Positions 33,341 through 45,282 of a stretch of 64,000 nt of DNA are shown one piece after another. Position numbers and translations under genes: made by a program. Source of the stretch: Rhyacophila brunnea (taxonomy: Eukaryota > Arthropoda > Insecta > Trichoptera > Rhyacophilidae); contig JAGYXB010000665.1 in NCBI GenBank assembly GCA_022495005.1, positions 124,001 to 188,000 of the forward strand, written 5' to 3'. The notes beneath the pieces were generated by a model, which saw only the letters and a program-made list of their open reading frames with translations, was not told where the DNA came from and did not search any database. The stretch's first letter is position 1; the number at the start of each line of letters is the position of its first letter.

Positions 33341-34264
33341 GCTTTCTGCAATACAAATTTCTTTGTATAAACCCTCTCAATGCTTTTAGAATGACATGGT
33401 TTTCCGACTCCATGCAGAATTTGTGAACACCTTTTAGTATTTACTGTTAGAGTGGCACTTTGGATATTTTTCTGTATTCATTTAATATTTCATTCAAATG
33501 TAGAGAGTTTTCGCATGTATTAAAACTGTTTTATTTTAGATAATAATCAAATCTATTACTGTCAAACTTCCATATCCGTATGAGCTCCTGTGAATATGTA
33601 GATTTATGTTTAGCTGTAATCTGATAATATTCAACTTTTTTGCGTTAAATTTAATTTTACTGCTATTATCACTGATTTTGTTTCATGAATAATGCATTCT
33701 CACAAGGTAGCTATGTAAATTTAGTTCAAACCATTATGTTGTAAAATTGTATATACTTATTTCCATTACGTGCATAAATTCTACTTGCCCCGTTAAAATG
33801 GTAAGCTAAAAAAACTAACATTCTTTGTATGATACTATTTTAATTATGACAAATGCCCCAACTTTATTCTCATTTATCCAAATGAACTCCTAAAACACGT
33901 TAATCAAGTTGTATCAGCGCTATCTGCCGCTCCACTCCTTAAAATAATATACAAACTAAACAACTTTCAACTGTGACATATTGCTTTACGCAAATTAACT
34001 TAAAAGCTTACCAACCTACTTAACTGTATATGTCTCCTGCCCTATGGGGTGATAAGTTTAAATACGGACAATTCACCCCTGACAAATATTAAAAAAAACA
34101 GGAAAATAATGGTAGGCTTACATATTATAAATTCCAAAAATATTTTATATTTATTTCATTGGGACCACGAAAACGTTTACAGCGTAATTTAATTCAAAAC
34201 AGTATTTTTACGTGACCCTTGAACGTTAGATCGGAACGGTATCTTATATTATCTTATTTCAAAA
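33341..34264. other. AT-rich non-coding stretch, no gene seen
   Basis: I see nothing beyond AT-rich unique-looking sequence. Confidence 0.5.
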
Positions 34265-34266
34265 TA

Positions 34267-35560
34267 CGAGGGTGGGTCAATAATTCCTTAGAAAAAAGCA
34301 TTAAAACAGTTTTTATTTTTGTATTTTTTTTTTATTTCTCAACATAATCTCCTTGGAGCTCAATACACTTGGTTAGACGTTTCTCATTTTTTTTAAACCG
34401 TCAGAAAAATAAGTTTTCGGAAGGTCCTCAAAATAAGCATTTGTCCGATCGATGACTTCTTCATTTGAAAAAAAACGTTGTCCACTTAGCCATTTTTTTA
34501 AGTTTGGGAAAAGGAAAAAGTCACTGGGGGCTAAATCTGGCGAATACGGTGGGTGGTCGACCAATTCGAACTTCAATTCTTCAATTTTAGCCATTGATCG
34601 TAAACATGTGTGAACACGGGCATTGTCCTGATGAAAGAGGATTTTTTTCCTGTTTAAATGAGGCCGTTTTTCTTCAATTTTGTTTTTAGCTGGTCCAATA
34701 AAGATGCATAATAATCCCCTGTTATTGTTTTTCCTTTTTTCCAAATAGTCAACGAAAATAATTTCACGTGCATCCCAAAATACAGTAGCCATAACCTTAC
34801 CAGCTGATTTTACGGTTTTCACCTTCTTTGGACATGGTTTGCCTTCGCAATCCACTGCTTTGACTGTTCTTTCGTCTCGGGAGTATAGTGGTGTATCCAT
34901 GTTTCATCTACAGTCACAAAGCGACGAAAAAATTCATCCGGATTGCGTTGCATGAGCGACAACAGGGCTTTAGAGGCCACCACCCTATTGCGTTTATTGT
35001 CGACTGTGAGCAAACGCGGCACCCATCTTGCAGAAATATTTTTCATGCCCAATTTGTCATGTAAAATAGAAATGACGCTACCTTTTGAGATCCCTGTAAC
35101 CTCAATTATCTCACTCAACTTTAATCTTCGGTCACTTAACACCATATCGTGAATTTTATTGATCATTTCTGGTGTAGTCACCTCTACAAGACGTCCTGAG
35201 CGTGGTTCATCCTTTGTTGATGTACGACCACGTTTAAATTCATTTAACCAGTTATAAATAGTTGCAAGTGAAGGAGCAGATATGCCGTGAACTAAATCCA
35301 ACTCATTTTTTATTTCCTTTGCTGTTAACCCTTTTATATTAAAATGTTTAATAACAGCTCTAAACTCAATTTTCTCCATTTTCCATTTTCCAAAGCAATT
35401 TTTTTTTTTTAAATGTACGAGAAACACACAACAACCCGACCAATCTGATTGAAACTTCGCAGCACACTGAATCGGTAGTGCCGCTGCATGAAAACAAACC
35501 GCTTACAGTACTAGTCGCGCCACCTGTCGGCTTTTCTAAGGACTTATTGACCTACCCTCG
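34267..35560 (-). mobile_element. mariner element with both terminal inverted repeats, 1294 bp
   Basis: Terminal inverted repeats CGAGGGTGGGTCAATAA (left) and CGAGGGTAGGTCAATAA (right, reversed) extend about 28 bases with only two or three differences. A TA dinucleotide flanks each end (34265-34266 and 35561-35562), the standard mariner target duplication. Length and internal transposase are typical of the family. The element is complete end to end but its gene is broken (next entry). It could be mobilised only by a transposase from another copy. Confidence 0.93.
34332..35379 (-). pseudogene. mariner transposase, DD34D, broken by frameshifts
   Basis: The frame starts at an ATG (35379) reading MEKIEFRAVIKHF. 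An N-terminal helix-turn-helix DNA-binding region follows, then RWVPRLLTVDNKR (the WVPxxL linker motif) and FVTVDETWIHHYTPETK with the first catalytic D. About 34845 the frame shifts, and the second frame gives KTVKSAGKVMATVFWDAREI. FHQDNARVH has the second D, and YSPDLAPSDFFLF the third, with 34 residues between them: DD34D. A compensating pair of shifts lies near the YLEKRKNNN stretch. A further one in an A-run near the C terminus hides EKRLTKCIELQGDYVEK before TAA at 34334-34332. All catalytic residues survive but at least three frame lesions make the gene inactive. Overall motifs fit an irritans-like mariner; the subfamily is my inference. Confidence 0.92.
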
Positions 35561-35562
35561 TA

Positions 35563-38340
35563 TTAAAATCGACGGATGCTCCGGAAGTTGGTTACATAAA
35601 AAAATATGTAAAATTATCCGTAATTTACTTCGAATTCATTAAGTCTTAGTGATTATTATCAACCAAACCTTGGCCGTGTATTTTATGTAGCCTCCGAGCC
35701 ATCATTGGCATTTCAAAATTTAATATCTGAATAATAGAAGGATCATCTTTTATGATTTCATTTTTTAAGCATTACGGAAAGTCCCCTTGAAAATCTATAT
35801 TTAACTCTTTCTGATAAAATTGCATTATTGAAGGTTATTTATGCTCTTCAGAAATGACGTGGAAATAGATACTGCACAAGCATAAATAATAGGAATTTTA
35901 TTATATGTACATACTTTGTCATTTTTGCTAGTGTCAAATATCTAAAAAAAATGGGAGCGTCGGTTGTTTGTTCTCCCAATGTATTGGGTCTGTAAGAAGA
36001 AATCATCTGATAATGATAATGTCAATAGGGAAGGAAATTGCTTCGGATATTGATATATTCCACTTATGTGAGTTGAATCCAGTTGGACGCTGTTTTACAG
36101 TAGGATTCCTTTAACTCACATGATAGACTGACTAATCGATTTTCTTGCCGTCTAAAAATTTTCAGTGGATGTATCAAATTAATAATTCATATATATTAAT
36201 AAATTTTAATTTTCTTATATCATTGATAGGTAATAACAAGTAAACCTGCTTATTTTTGTTAGCACTCGCTTATTAGTTGTATTCAGACATTGAATAGTAT
36301 GTACATGCACGGTGCACTGATATGCATTTCAAGTATTTACCTATATCATATAAGAAACGTTTAATGTTTGGCATGAGAACAAATAATGTGCAGTGGATGA
36401 ACTGTCAGTGGATTTCATATGGTTTCCCTTTATTTAAAACATTCGTATCTACAATATTGTTGTAGTCTTGATGGTCTGACGTTCATTTTTACTGCGGACA
36501 TTTCTCATCGTCTCCTCTGCGAGTCTACACGCAACCCAAATAGAGCGTGCAGTCTTCATGCAAAATAACAGGGTTCTGAAAGTTAACTCTCTATATACAA
36601 TAACACAATTTATCCGACATCTTTAGTAAACTGCTGTTTAGCTTTTAGTTAATGAAAGCTTAATGCCAGGGTTGTTAAATCTCCCCATACCTATCATATT
36701 GGCGTTAGATCATTGATTTACCAATGTACCTACTATCGACTCATATAAGAAATGTACTAACATAAAAGGACCTTCGTTAACGACCAGGATCTGCATATTA
36801 CATATTTAATGTTTTGTAAATAGATTAATCTTGAAGAATTAACATTGCAATAAGGATCTTTATTGCAAACCTTAGTTACAGTATTTGTAGTATAATCGGC
36901 TAATGTGTATTTGTCCGAAAATATTATACCTATTACAAATACATAGGTAGTTAAAAAGTGACTAGGTACATATTATTATATTGAAATATGTTTGATTGTC
37001 GTATTATACATTAAAGAGCTGTACGTAAATAATTGATTAATTATCATCGATTTAATCGTATTCAAGAACGTTGAATATCTGACGGAAAATTCTTAAAAAC
37101 TACATATAATAACATAGCATGTTTTTAAGCTTATTCATTGTCTATAATAATATATGGTCATCGATCTGTTAAAACCTCGAATGTGAGAAAATTTTAATTT
37201 TACAGGGAACCAAAATTATTGAAAATTTATATAAATCAATCTGTTGTGGAAGCGGGTTTGAATACTTCTGCAATGAAACTTATATTGATATACTATCCCC
37301 ATACTATTGAAGGTTCGTGTTCCTTCGGAGTATCTGACTGAATACTGAATGTTGCCACTTAATTTCTTGTTGTGAGTTTTGTTCTTAAATCTGCGATTAT
37401 TTTCCAGATTATACGGTACAAACCTCCTATGAGTTTTCGTTTTTGCTAACGAGTTTCTTTGAAAACGTATTTTCGGATTAAAATTCAGTTGGTAAAAACT
37501 TTATTTGAAAATGTGGAAATTTGAATCAATTGTAATTTTATTTTAGAAGTTCACATGATTTTAAAATTATAGATGTAGGCACATATCGTCGCCCCAAAAG
37601 CAAAATGGCACTCGTGTAAAAACTTGTTCTTTTGAGAAAAACGCATTTTAAGTTTTTTTTGAGTGAAAAAAAACGTGTGAAGGTTATTTCTTAATATTTT
37701 GAAATGAAATTCAGAGCACAGGTGCCTTAGTGCTCCAAGATTGAAATGCAATTACTAAGGCCTTTATACATTTTGTAATACTTACACATAGTACTTTTTT
37801 CTTATATTATTTTTCTAACCACTGCACTTGGACTGGCAAAGTCGTGTACATGTTACGTTTTTGTTATGCGTTAATTGAAGATTAATTTACAAATACACAA
37901 GTGACCACCTTTATTTCGTAAATTGTGATCATGGATTTAGCTTCACAAATGCCATTTTGCCTATAATGCAGAGAAAACTATACAAATACACCAAAAAAAA
38001 AATACAAAACTACATTCATAACTCAAAACCACCAAAAAGTCACAAGTGCTCTTTTGCTTTTGGGAGGGACACGATATTAGATATCTTCAAGTAACCAAAA
38101 TAATTTCAGATCATTTAATAAATAGAATAGATACATCAATGAAAATATTTAAAACTACCTACGTAAATATCATTATTTTCAACCAATTTTGCCACACGCG
38201 TAGAACGTTTACATACTAAAACTGCGCCGAATGTGAATGAACTCATCCGTAAAAAAAATACAGGATCACTTATTACTATACAGTCGCCTCCAAACTAAAT
38301 GCTATGTGATAATATACTTTTAAATGATTAAAAATTTAAT
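35563..38340. other. AT-rich non-coding stretch, no gene seen
   Basis: I see no gene, RNA or bounded repeat. Confidence 0.5.
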
Positions 38341-38344
38341 TTTA

Positions 38345-38376
38345 TAATATATAATTTTTTTTTGTTCCAGGTAAGC
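38345..38376 (+). other. Candidate recursive splice site (CAG|GTAAGC)
   Basis: A pyrimidine tract TTTTTTTTTGTTCCAG ends at 38370 and is followed at once by GTAAGC (38371-38376). This is the second abutting acceptor/donor on the + strand, about 20.7 kb after the one at 17,651. A further donor lies 46 bases downstream (38417), so the site may define a recursive-splice exon or an ordinary exon instead of a zero-length one. Confidence 0.35.
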
Positions 38377-38416
38377 AATTAGCATGTCACTAATCGAAAC
38401 CACGTCCGATAGTGTG
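38371..38416 (+). CDS. Possible 46-nt exon with ATG (MSLIETTSDSV), unidentified gene
   Basis: Bounded by a good acceptor (…GTTCCAG, ending 38370) and a good donor GTGAGT (38417-38422). The interval has 13 nt before an ATG at 38384 with A at -3, then eleven codons reading MSLIETTSDSV, leaving a phase-0 junction. It would fit the first coding exon of a + strand gene with a non-coding exon upstream and the rest of the gene beyond the window. I do not recognise the peptide. The alternative is a cryptic exon downstream of a recursive splice site that is normally skipped. The read-through frame after the donor soon meets TAA. No downstream exon was found within this window. Confidence 0.3.
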
Positions 38417-38422
38417 GTGAGT

Positions 38423-39640
38423 TTTTTTCTCCTAATACCTACCTACTAAATGCCTGCAAATTATTTCTGTAATCTACAAATTGTATTGCTCGTATCTATT
38501 AAAATTAACTAAATGCAAATTAAAATTGTCTTTCGCTTGAATCATTTTTTTCTATTTTATGTTCATCCAATCATACATTATTTAGTTACCTTCAATCACT
38601 GTCGAATCTCAATTTACAAGAAGAGATGAACAAATTTATTCACTGGGAATACTCATTTTCATTCATTAATACAAAACATCAATGAACAAATTCATAACTG
38701 CCAACTCAATTATTTATAATAATGAACGTTTACAAAGTACAGTCACGCCAACAGTAAAATATTCATCCTACATAATATATTATAAATTATAATAACGGTG
38801 GATCACTTCACTTACAGGAACACTTCTCAGTGGGGCTGCCAAAAGCACAATATATAGTTTAATTAAATGTACCTATAAGCGTTCGGAAAACAATAATAAT
38901 TAACGTCATTATTATCACGGTTAATCCGCCTGCCGGTTAACGCGACTCCGGAAAATCTACCGTGCCTAATGTTTAAATAAATTTCATTAACCATCAATGA
39001 AATCCAACTTCAGTGACACCTACGCTATGCATAGTATAATAAAACTAATTGCAGACCCACATATTTTTAGCTTACAATGCATCTTTAATGAATTTGGCCG
39101 TGGTATTTTTTGAATACCTCGCATTAATTTAATCACTAAATCAAATCATTACTTACCACTTTTACTATTGAGCGAGATTGAGATATCATCATTTTCAATG
39201 TTTTTTTCGGACATTAACTATTTCAATAGATAGATGATGGCCTTCTGTCATTATCATTAACTTTTAGACGTGGCTTAATTATCAACTACTCGGACCATTT
39301 TGTACAACCTTGCTGAATTTAAAAAATGTACTTTTTAATGACAACAAATCATAAATGTGCCCAAGATGCATGAACTACATGTCGATATTTTACAGCCCTT
39401 AATTAATTAAGTAAGTAAGTAAGTTTACTACTACTGCTATTGTAAGTGTTGATTGTTTCATATTTTGTGTTTTGTTAATATTTTAAAATAATTTGTTAAG
39501 TGTCCCTGATGTAGTATGAAATATTAATGTCCAATCTCATTAATTTTAAATTAAATTGTTATTGGGAAGGTATTATTGGGCGGATAATAATAATATGTCT
39601 CTTTGGATTTTGTTTGATAAATATTGTTTTATAAAAAAAA
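38423..39640. other. AT-rich non-coding stretch, no gene seen
   Basis: I see no gene. A short (AAGT)n run lies at about 39408-39424. Confidence 0.5.
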
Positions 39641-39643
39641 TGT

Positions 39644-39715
39644 ATACAGTTGAAAATGTCCCTCTGAGGCGGACGAAACCGGTCCTAATTTATTGATTTA
39701 AAGTGGAATAAGTAC
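39644..39715 (+). repeat. Hammerhead-ribozyme-like repeat end, copy B
   Basis: The + strand reads TTGAAAA, hairpin TGTCC-ctctgaggc-GGAC, GAAACCGGTCC, then AAGTGGAAT (39701-39709), the reverse of the ATTCCAC word seen in copy A. The layout matches copy A on the opposite genomic strand. The stem is shorter by one pair and the loop differs, so pairing is kept while sequence is not. The first core box departs from hammerhead consensus. Confidence 0.4.
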
Positions 39716-40417
39716 TACAAAAAAATACGTTTTATTAAATTAAAACAACAATACTAAATATTATTTTTTTTCAAAACTACATAATATGTATTAATTTAAC
39801 ATCATTCATAGTATACCTAACTACTGCTGTTAATATATTTTACATGACATTTTTGAATAAGTACATACCTACATACATATTTTTATTAATTTCTTATCCA
39901 GTTTCTATTTTATTTTTTAGCCTCCAAATATTATGAAAAATTCATAAATATTAATAAATTGTGTTTCTAAAATGTCAGTTACACTCAAAATATAATACGT
40001 CAAAACAAGAAATATTATGACTCTATTTTATTTATCACAGTGCTTCCGAGTTTTTCGACAATTTATGTGTCAAATTTGATATTTTCGTCACATTTAGTAG
40101 AGGCGTAGTTAAATGAATTATTCGTCTACCAGTTCTTTATTTGGTATCGAAGACAACAGAACAATACATTTATTAATACGTGTCACAGCTAAATGTGTAT
40201 TTTTATTAAATTGCATTATTTTTTTACTGCCTATTGCTTATTAATTGTCCCTATTTAGATTTTTTTTATTTTTATTTATTTGACAGTAAGTCAAAGACTA
40301 TTAATTTTATACACGTTAACGTTTACATACATTGGCAGAATTTTCATTTTAGATTTCCTACAATAATTCGCATATTTTTTGTCAATGCAGAATCAAACCA
40401 AGGGTTCAATACGTTAA

Positions 40418-40791
40418 GGCCATACCTCAGTTGAGACACGGTCTAAAAAGATCGTCGCTAGGCGATGCGCGGATTGCGGGTCGCGGGTGCAAATGAGGCA
40501 TGTCAAACCAAATATAATTTGTCTTATAAATCCATCATGTGTCCATTTAATGTTCTGTTTATTGTTTTATCAGTAACAATAATAATATATTCATTTACAT
40601 GTTTTCTTTTTAAAGTAAATGGGTAACGTTTTAAGTCATTTTTACACGATTTAAGAATTATTACGGCCGTCGCCATCACGAAGCAAAATGACGTGTTTCC
40701 AGCTCTACATTCTCTCTCCGAATGGGAGCGAGTGCAAAATTTCGTCGCGCCTATGGTTGAAAATTATTTGCCGTTTCACTGATGAATCACC
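40418..40791 (+). mobile_element. TTAA-flanked MITE, copy 2
   Basis: This is the same family and orientation as 6849-7192, 374 bp, with TTAA at 40414-40417 and 40792-40795. The left end reads GGCCATACCTCAGTTGAGAC. The right end, reversed, reads GGTGATTCATCAGTGAAACG, giving a weak terminal inverted repeat. Internal blocks GTCTAAAAAGATCGT, GCCATCACGAAGCAAAATG and AATTATTTGCCGTTTCACTG match copy 1. No coding capacity. Confidence 0.65.
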
Positions 40792-40888
40792 TTAAAGTGC
40801 CCACCACCACCCGTCATATATGCACAAATAGTAGGTATAGGTTTACACGAATAATTAAAAAATATTCCTTCAAGAAAAAAAAAATTAA

Positions 40889-41234
40889 GGCCAAATTACA
40901 TTGCCAGATTTGTACGCCAATCGTCTGCTCGATCGTGAAATGTCACTTTCGATCGTTCCCTAGTCATAGTTATAATAGGATAATTCATATTTTTCGCGCA
41001 CGACTCACTCGACGATAACCCTTGAATGTACGGTAATCATCAATATAACTGTTACTGTTCGTCGATATGGTCATGAGCCAAAAATTGGGACTATTCTATT
41101 TTGGCCACGACTCCATTGAACGATCCAAAATGACACTTCACGATCTGGACGATCGGTGCAGACGACCGGCGTAAGTAGTTGGATCAGATTTGGGTCTGCG
41201 ACTCTGCCAGTGTACTTTGAGCACTGGGACGCAG
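40889..41234. mobile_element. Foldback/MITE with long imperfect inverted repeats
   Basis: ACGCC(A)ATCGTCTGC…ATCGTGAAATGTCAC…GATCGTT at 40914-40957 pairs with the segment 41117-41172, whose reverse complement reads ACGCCGGTCGTCTGC…ATCGTGAAGTGTCAT…GATCGTT. The right arm has about nine extra bases. Outer parts (TACATTGCCAGA left; TACACTGGCAGA right reversed) extend the arms. TTAA lies at 40885-40888 and 41235-41238, so this may be another TTAA-targeting element, though the outermost bases match poorly. It has no coding frame. It begins about 90 bp after MITE copy 2. Confidence 0.6.
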
Positions 41235-41238
41235 TTAA

Positions 41239-43730
41239 TTTTCCATAATATTTCCTTTGTCGAGTAATTTAGCGTATTAAATTTAACTAAACTCACCCTT
41301 CGTAAATTGCAGTATAATATTGGAATATTTGCCTTATGATTGTGTTTTTTATCCGCTCACTAATTTGTCCGTAACTAATACTTATCTTCAATCGGCTCGC
41401 ATTAAATTCTATGTGTACTTTATAGTAAAACGTATAACTCTATCCCCAAGGCTAACAAATATGCGGTGGTCAGTTGATATAATAGCAGTCGATGTATTAT
41501 TTGATAATTGGCATTTGTATGTTTTGAATTACCACGAATGGTACCTATTAACTCAAAAGCGCAGCCAGAATGCGCCCCTCTAATTTCTATAATTAAGTTA
41601 TTATTTCAATAATATTCGATATTGACTCAAATTTTACAATCTATGCTTAACATCTATTGAATCATACCTGACCTCACTGTTCAATTTTCATTATACAATA
41701 TTTATATTCACCATAATATATACAATAAATGTAAAAACAAAGCATATCTAACATTAACAGCTCGTATCTGACATTCAACATTTTTTGCAGGGATGAATTA
41801 AAATGTTCTTAAAAATCAGGTTGTCAAATTAAATAAAAATAAAAATACACTTTACTTTGAAAGATAAACAATTTTTGTTTTTATTTAATTTCATTTAAGT
41901 ACCTACTACTTAGTTCTTTTTATAACATTTTAACTAACTTCTGTCAAAATATTGTAGGTGTCATTAGTTGAAATGTTAGACCATTGAGTATTCTCTTGAT
42001 ATAAATTATATGATCACAGTAGGTATTTTTTTAGTATCATCAATTAGTATAACTTAATGATTACTAAGTACGGGTTACCTTCCACTAGTGATTAGAGTCT
42101 AGCTAGACAGACAGAGACTCACGAATCGGAATTTCATGACAATATCCTGTATATCCTGTAAGTCCTTTTCGTTGTGCTACACTACCTTGCACTTTCCCAT
42201 GTCAAGTTGATCACGTACTAGGTACCTACTGATCAGGTCGAAAACCGATAGTAAAAATAGATAATCGGTTGTTTTTTTTTTTTATTTTTTTTTTGTATCT
42301 ACGTGTACGTTTACAATGAAGGCTTAATTAATCGAGAAAAATGTAAAATATATTTAAAAAAATAAAAATAGCATGAACATTAAATAGCAACATTTCCCTG
42401 TATGTGCGAAGTACAACATTATTATTAAGTACCTAGTAGGTAGTGGTTTGGTACTTACCTATTTTTGTTTTTGTATTCAAAATTGTCGCTCGCGTGCAGT
42501 TTTTTTGGCTGGATTTAAATTGCCGTTTCAGATTTCGTGTAAATGTTTTACTTTAAATTATACACCACCGCCATAATTTATCCGGCGAGCCATTTTTGTT
42601 GCTTTATCGGCGCTAAAAATAAATCTACATTTTTATGTTGTCAACTTAAATTTGCATTTTTCCTCTGATTAATAAGTAAAACTTTATTAATACCACGAAA
42701 AGTTAAGACTTAAATAAATTACAGCCATTATCATAGAAGCCAATCAATTAGATAGCTAATTGTAATACTCGGCGTTTGAAATGGAAAATTTGTGTATAAA
42801 TGTATGTGTATTTTATAAAAATAAGTGTATTAGATTTTTTTAATAGCGTATCTAGAGCCTCAGATGGTCAAATTATTTTTTCCACGAGACGGATAATTTT
42901 GCCGATTTCATAAACCGGAACAACGCTCCGGTCCATTTCGAGCCCTGGATACTCCTACAGACCTTATACTTCTTACTATAAACTTTTTAATAACACTTCC
43001 TACAATACGAGTATAATATATACGTCGTTATGTTTTAGTAATGCATTATCTTCTATTATGCATATTCGCTTCCTAAGTCAAGGATGTAATTAATAGTCTT
43101 CCTGCTTCTTTCCGGAATATGTAAGTATCTCGATGCTTCTTCCGACACACTATTATCTATATATTATATACATATTATGCACATACCTTAAATTTTACCG
43201 AAAATTAGTTAAGTAGGTAGTGTAGGTACACATTTTCTGGCTACATCATCATATTAGGTATCAGTTACACTAAATTCGCACTTTGAATATATTGATATCA
43301 GTAACCTGAAATAATTGTTAATACAATAAAGCCGTAAGTACATTCACATAAAGGGCATAAAAAATCTAGAGTTGCGTTTTCCTGAAATTGTCTTCTTTGA
43401 AGATAAGACTCTCAGGTAAAGATATAATAGTAGTGGTAGATATAATATATCGTATTCCCATGTTTTGATTATCCGTTTTGTTTGATGGTTAAGAATGTGT
43501 AATTAATACTTAAATCTGAAGTTATTATTATCTATTAAATAAATCAACACTTATTTCATCGGTTAAGGTTAAGACATAGGTACCTACTGTTTGCTTAATC
43601 GTCAACCTAGTTCTAAATAATTTAACAATTATTGTTTTGTTTGCGGTTTGAGTTTTGTGTTTTAAGATTGAATCGAAATATATGTATACGATGTTGTTAT
43701 ACGCGACAGAGTAGAATTTATTTTGATTAG
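41239..43730. other. AT-rich non-coding stretch, no gene seen
   Basis: I see no gene. About 42480-42620 is somewhat GC-richer, with CCATAATTTATCC and TTTATCGGCGC words. T-runs lie near 42270-42296. Confidence 0.5.
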
Positions 43731-43734
43731 TGAA

Positions 43735-43946
43735 GTAGTACCGGTAGTAATTAAAAAAAGTAATTTTCCCCTTAGATACACCAAGTTAGAATAAGGGCTG
43801 GTGAAAAGCCTTTCTATATAATATATTATATCTCAGTAATGTAGTACCAGTAGTAATTAAAAAAAGTAATTTTCCCCTTAGATACACCAAGTTAGAATAA
43901 GGGCTGGTGAAAAGCCTTTCTATATAATATATTATATCTCAGTAAT
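43735..43946 (+). repeat. 106-bp tandem duplication, two copies
   Basis: The unit starting GTAGTACC(G/A)GTAGTAATT and ending TATCTCAGTAAT occurs at 43735-43840 and 43841-43946. I can see only one base difference between the copies. The unit contains the self-complementary ATATAATATATTATAT. It shows no coding content. Near-identity implies a recent duplication, or an assembly artefact. Confidence 0.9.
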
Positions 43947-44415
43947 ATTATATGAAAATCTTTGTTTCTCACGCTCGCGATGATTTTCATACACTAGTAA
44001 AGATAACTTATAATATTATTTTATAACCCATGCTTTTTTGCAATTATATAATCATTTATAATTCATTTGACATTTGCACGGTTCATGATTAATAAGTTAC
44101 ATACTCTTGTTGTCTTTATTACCTATAATTCTAGTTCACAGAGCATGACGGACTCCACAATAATTGTGAATACGTCAGTGAAAATTAATTGCACGAATTT
44201 ATTTCATCGTCTTCGTATTGTTTTCTATACAAAGTGCATTTCATTATTAAATAGATCCTGCGTTCAACGCCCAGAACAATGTCGAATGAGATGGTGTTTC
44301 TCAATGTTTTTCTTCGAAATCTTTTCAATATTATTTCTTACAATTTTCTTTATAACATATGAGTGATTAAGGTTTATTGGTATCAATTATACACAATGAT
44401 TTTTTTTGTATACAT
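43947..44415. other. AT-rich non-coding stretch, no gene seen
   Basis: A 99-codon frame at 44067-44366 has no recognisable protein features, and I do not count it as a gene. Confidence 0.45.
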
Positions 44416-44417
44416 AC

Positions 44418-44545
44418 ATCATCGTCAGCCGGCGTCCTATACACAGCTACATAGATAACGGCGTAACCTACCTCATTCTATTTCTCTATGCTTAGATTTT
44501 CAGTCACTTCACCCAGCAGCTTTTAGCAAGGTTGCATTTAGCTAA
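44418..44545 (-). mobile_element. Decayed LINE 3' end
   Basis: The + strand starts CATCATCGTCAGCCGGCGTC and later has CACCCAGCAGCTTTTAGC. These parallel CATCATCATCAGCCGGGGTC and AATCCAGCGGCTTTTAGG in the 20.8 kb LINE. The element lies on the - strand and is too mutated to translate. Confidence 0.4.
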
Positions 44546-45280
44546 AGGTTCTTTAATTTTTTGCCATTCTTTAAAAAACGATAATAAGATTTTAATGTAT
44601 TTTATATTTTCAATTATATGTAGGTTCATATTATTATGTATCAGTTAAAACGGAATTGTAGGTGTTGTTATCAATTATCTTATACGTTATATGCATTTGG
44701 TGTGAAATTCGGCGTCCATATTAATTATGGCATTATCAGGATCAATTTCCCACAACGAGTTGGTTACTATTGGTTGGTACTATATACAACTAACATTTAT
44801 TTTCAAAATAAAACTGATTGAGAAATATGGCACAGTTAGGGCCGTCAAAAAGTATTGAATATTTTTACGAATGTGTACTTTCTTTCGATAGCTTTTATTT
44901 TATTTAGAATACTAATAAGTGTAAGATAGAGAAAATAAATCTACGACGTACATAACAGGAAAATGATGAGAAAACTTTGAGTATCGAAATTTACATAGGT
45001 TAGGGATTTTTTCTATTACTACCTGTCTCCAGTTGAACACCAACCGTAATAATATATTTATACGATCCCGCCTTATTGGTATATTATTTTATAGTTACTA
45101 CTGCTGTTATTGTGACGATATATAGGTACTAACTAGTTCAGACGTTTCTACACTTCACTGCGCTAATCGTTATACTGATAGGTAGCTTGTAACCAACGTT
45201 TAGCAGACTCTTTTCTATGCAAGGTGTCAGAAACATTTATCACAAGATAGATTCTGCGCAAGTAATTTGCAAATACACGC
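44546..45280. other. AT-rich non-coding stretch, no gene seen
   Basis: I see nothing definable here. Confidence 0.45.
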
Positions 45281-45282
45281 GG

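Noticed and set aside
43405..43425. CTCTCAG|GTAAAG as a recursive splice site
   Set aside because: The upstream tract is interrupted by purines and GTAAAG is a weaker donor than at 17.65 or 38.37 kb. Not distinguishable from chance.
44067..44366. 99-codon open frame on +
   Set aside because: AT-rich and compositionally like its surroundings, with no motif. The start context and neighbours give no support.
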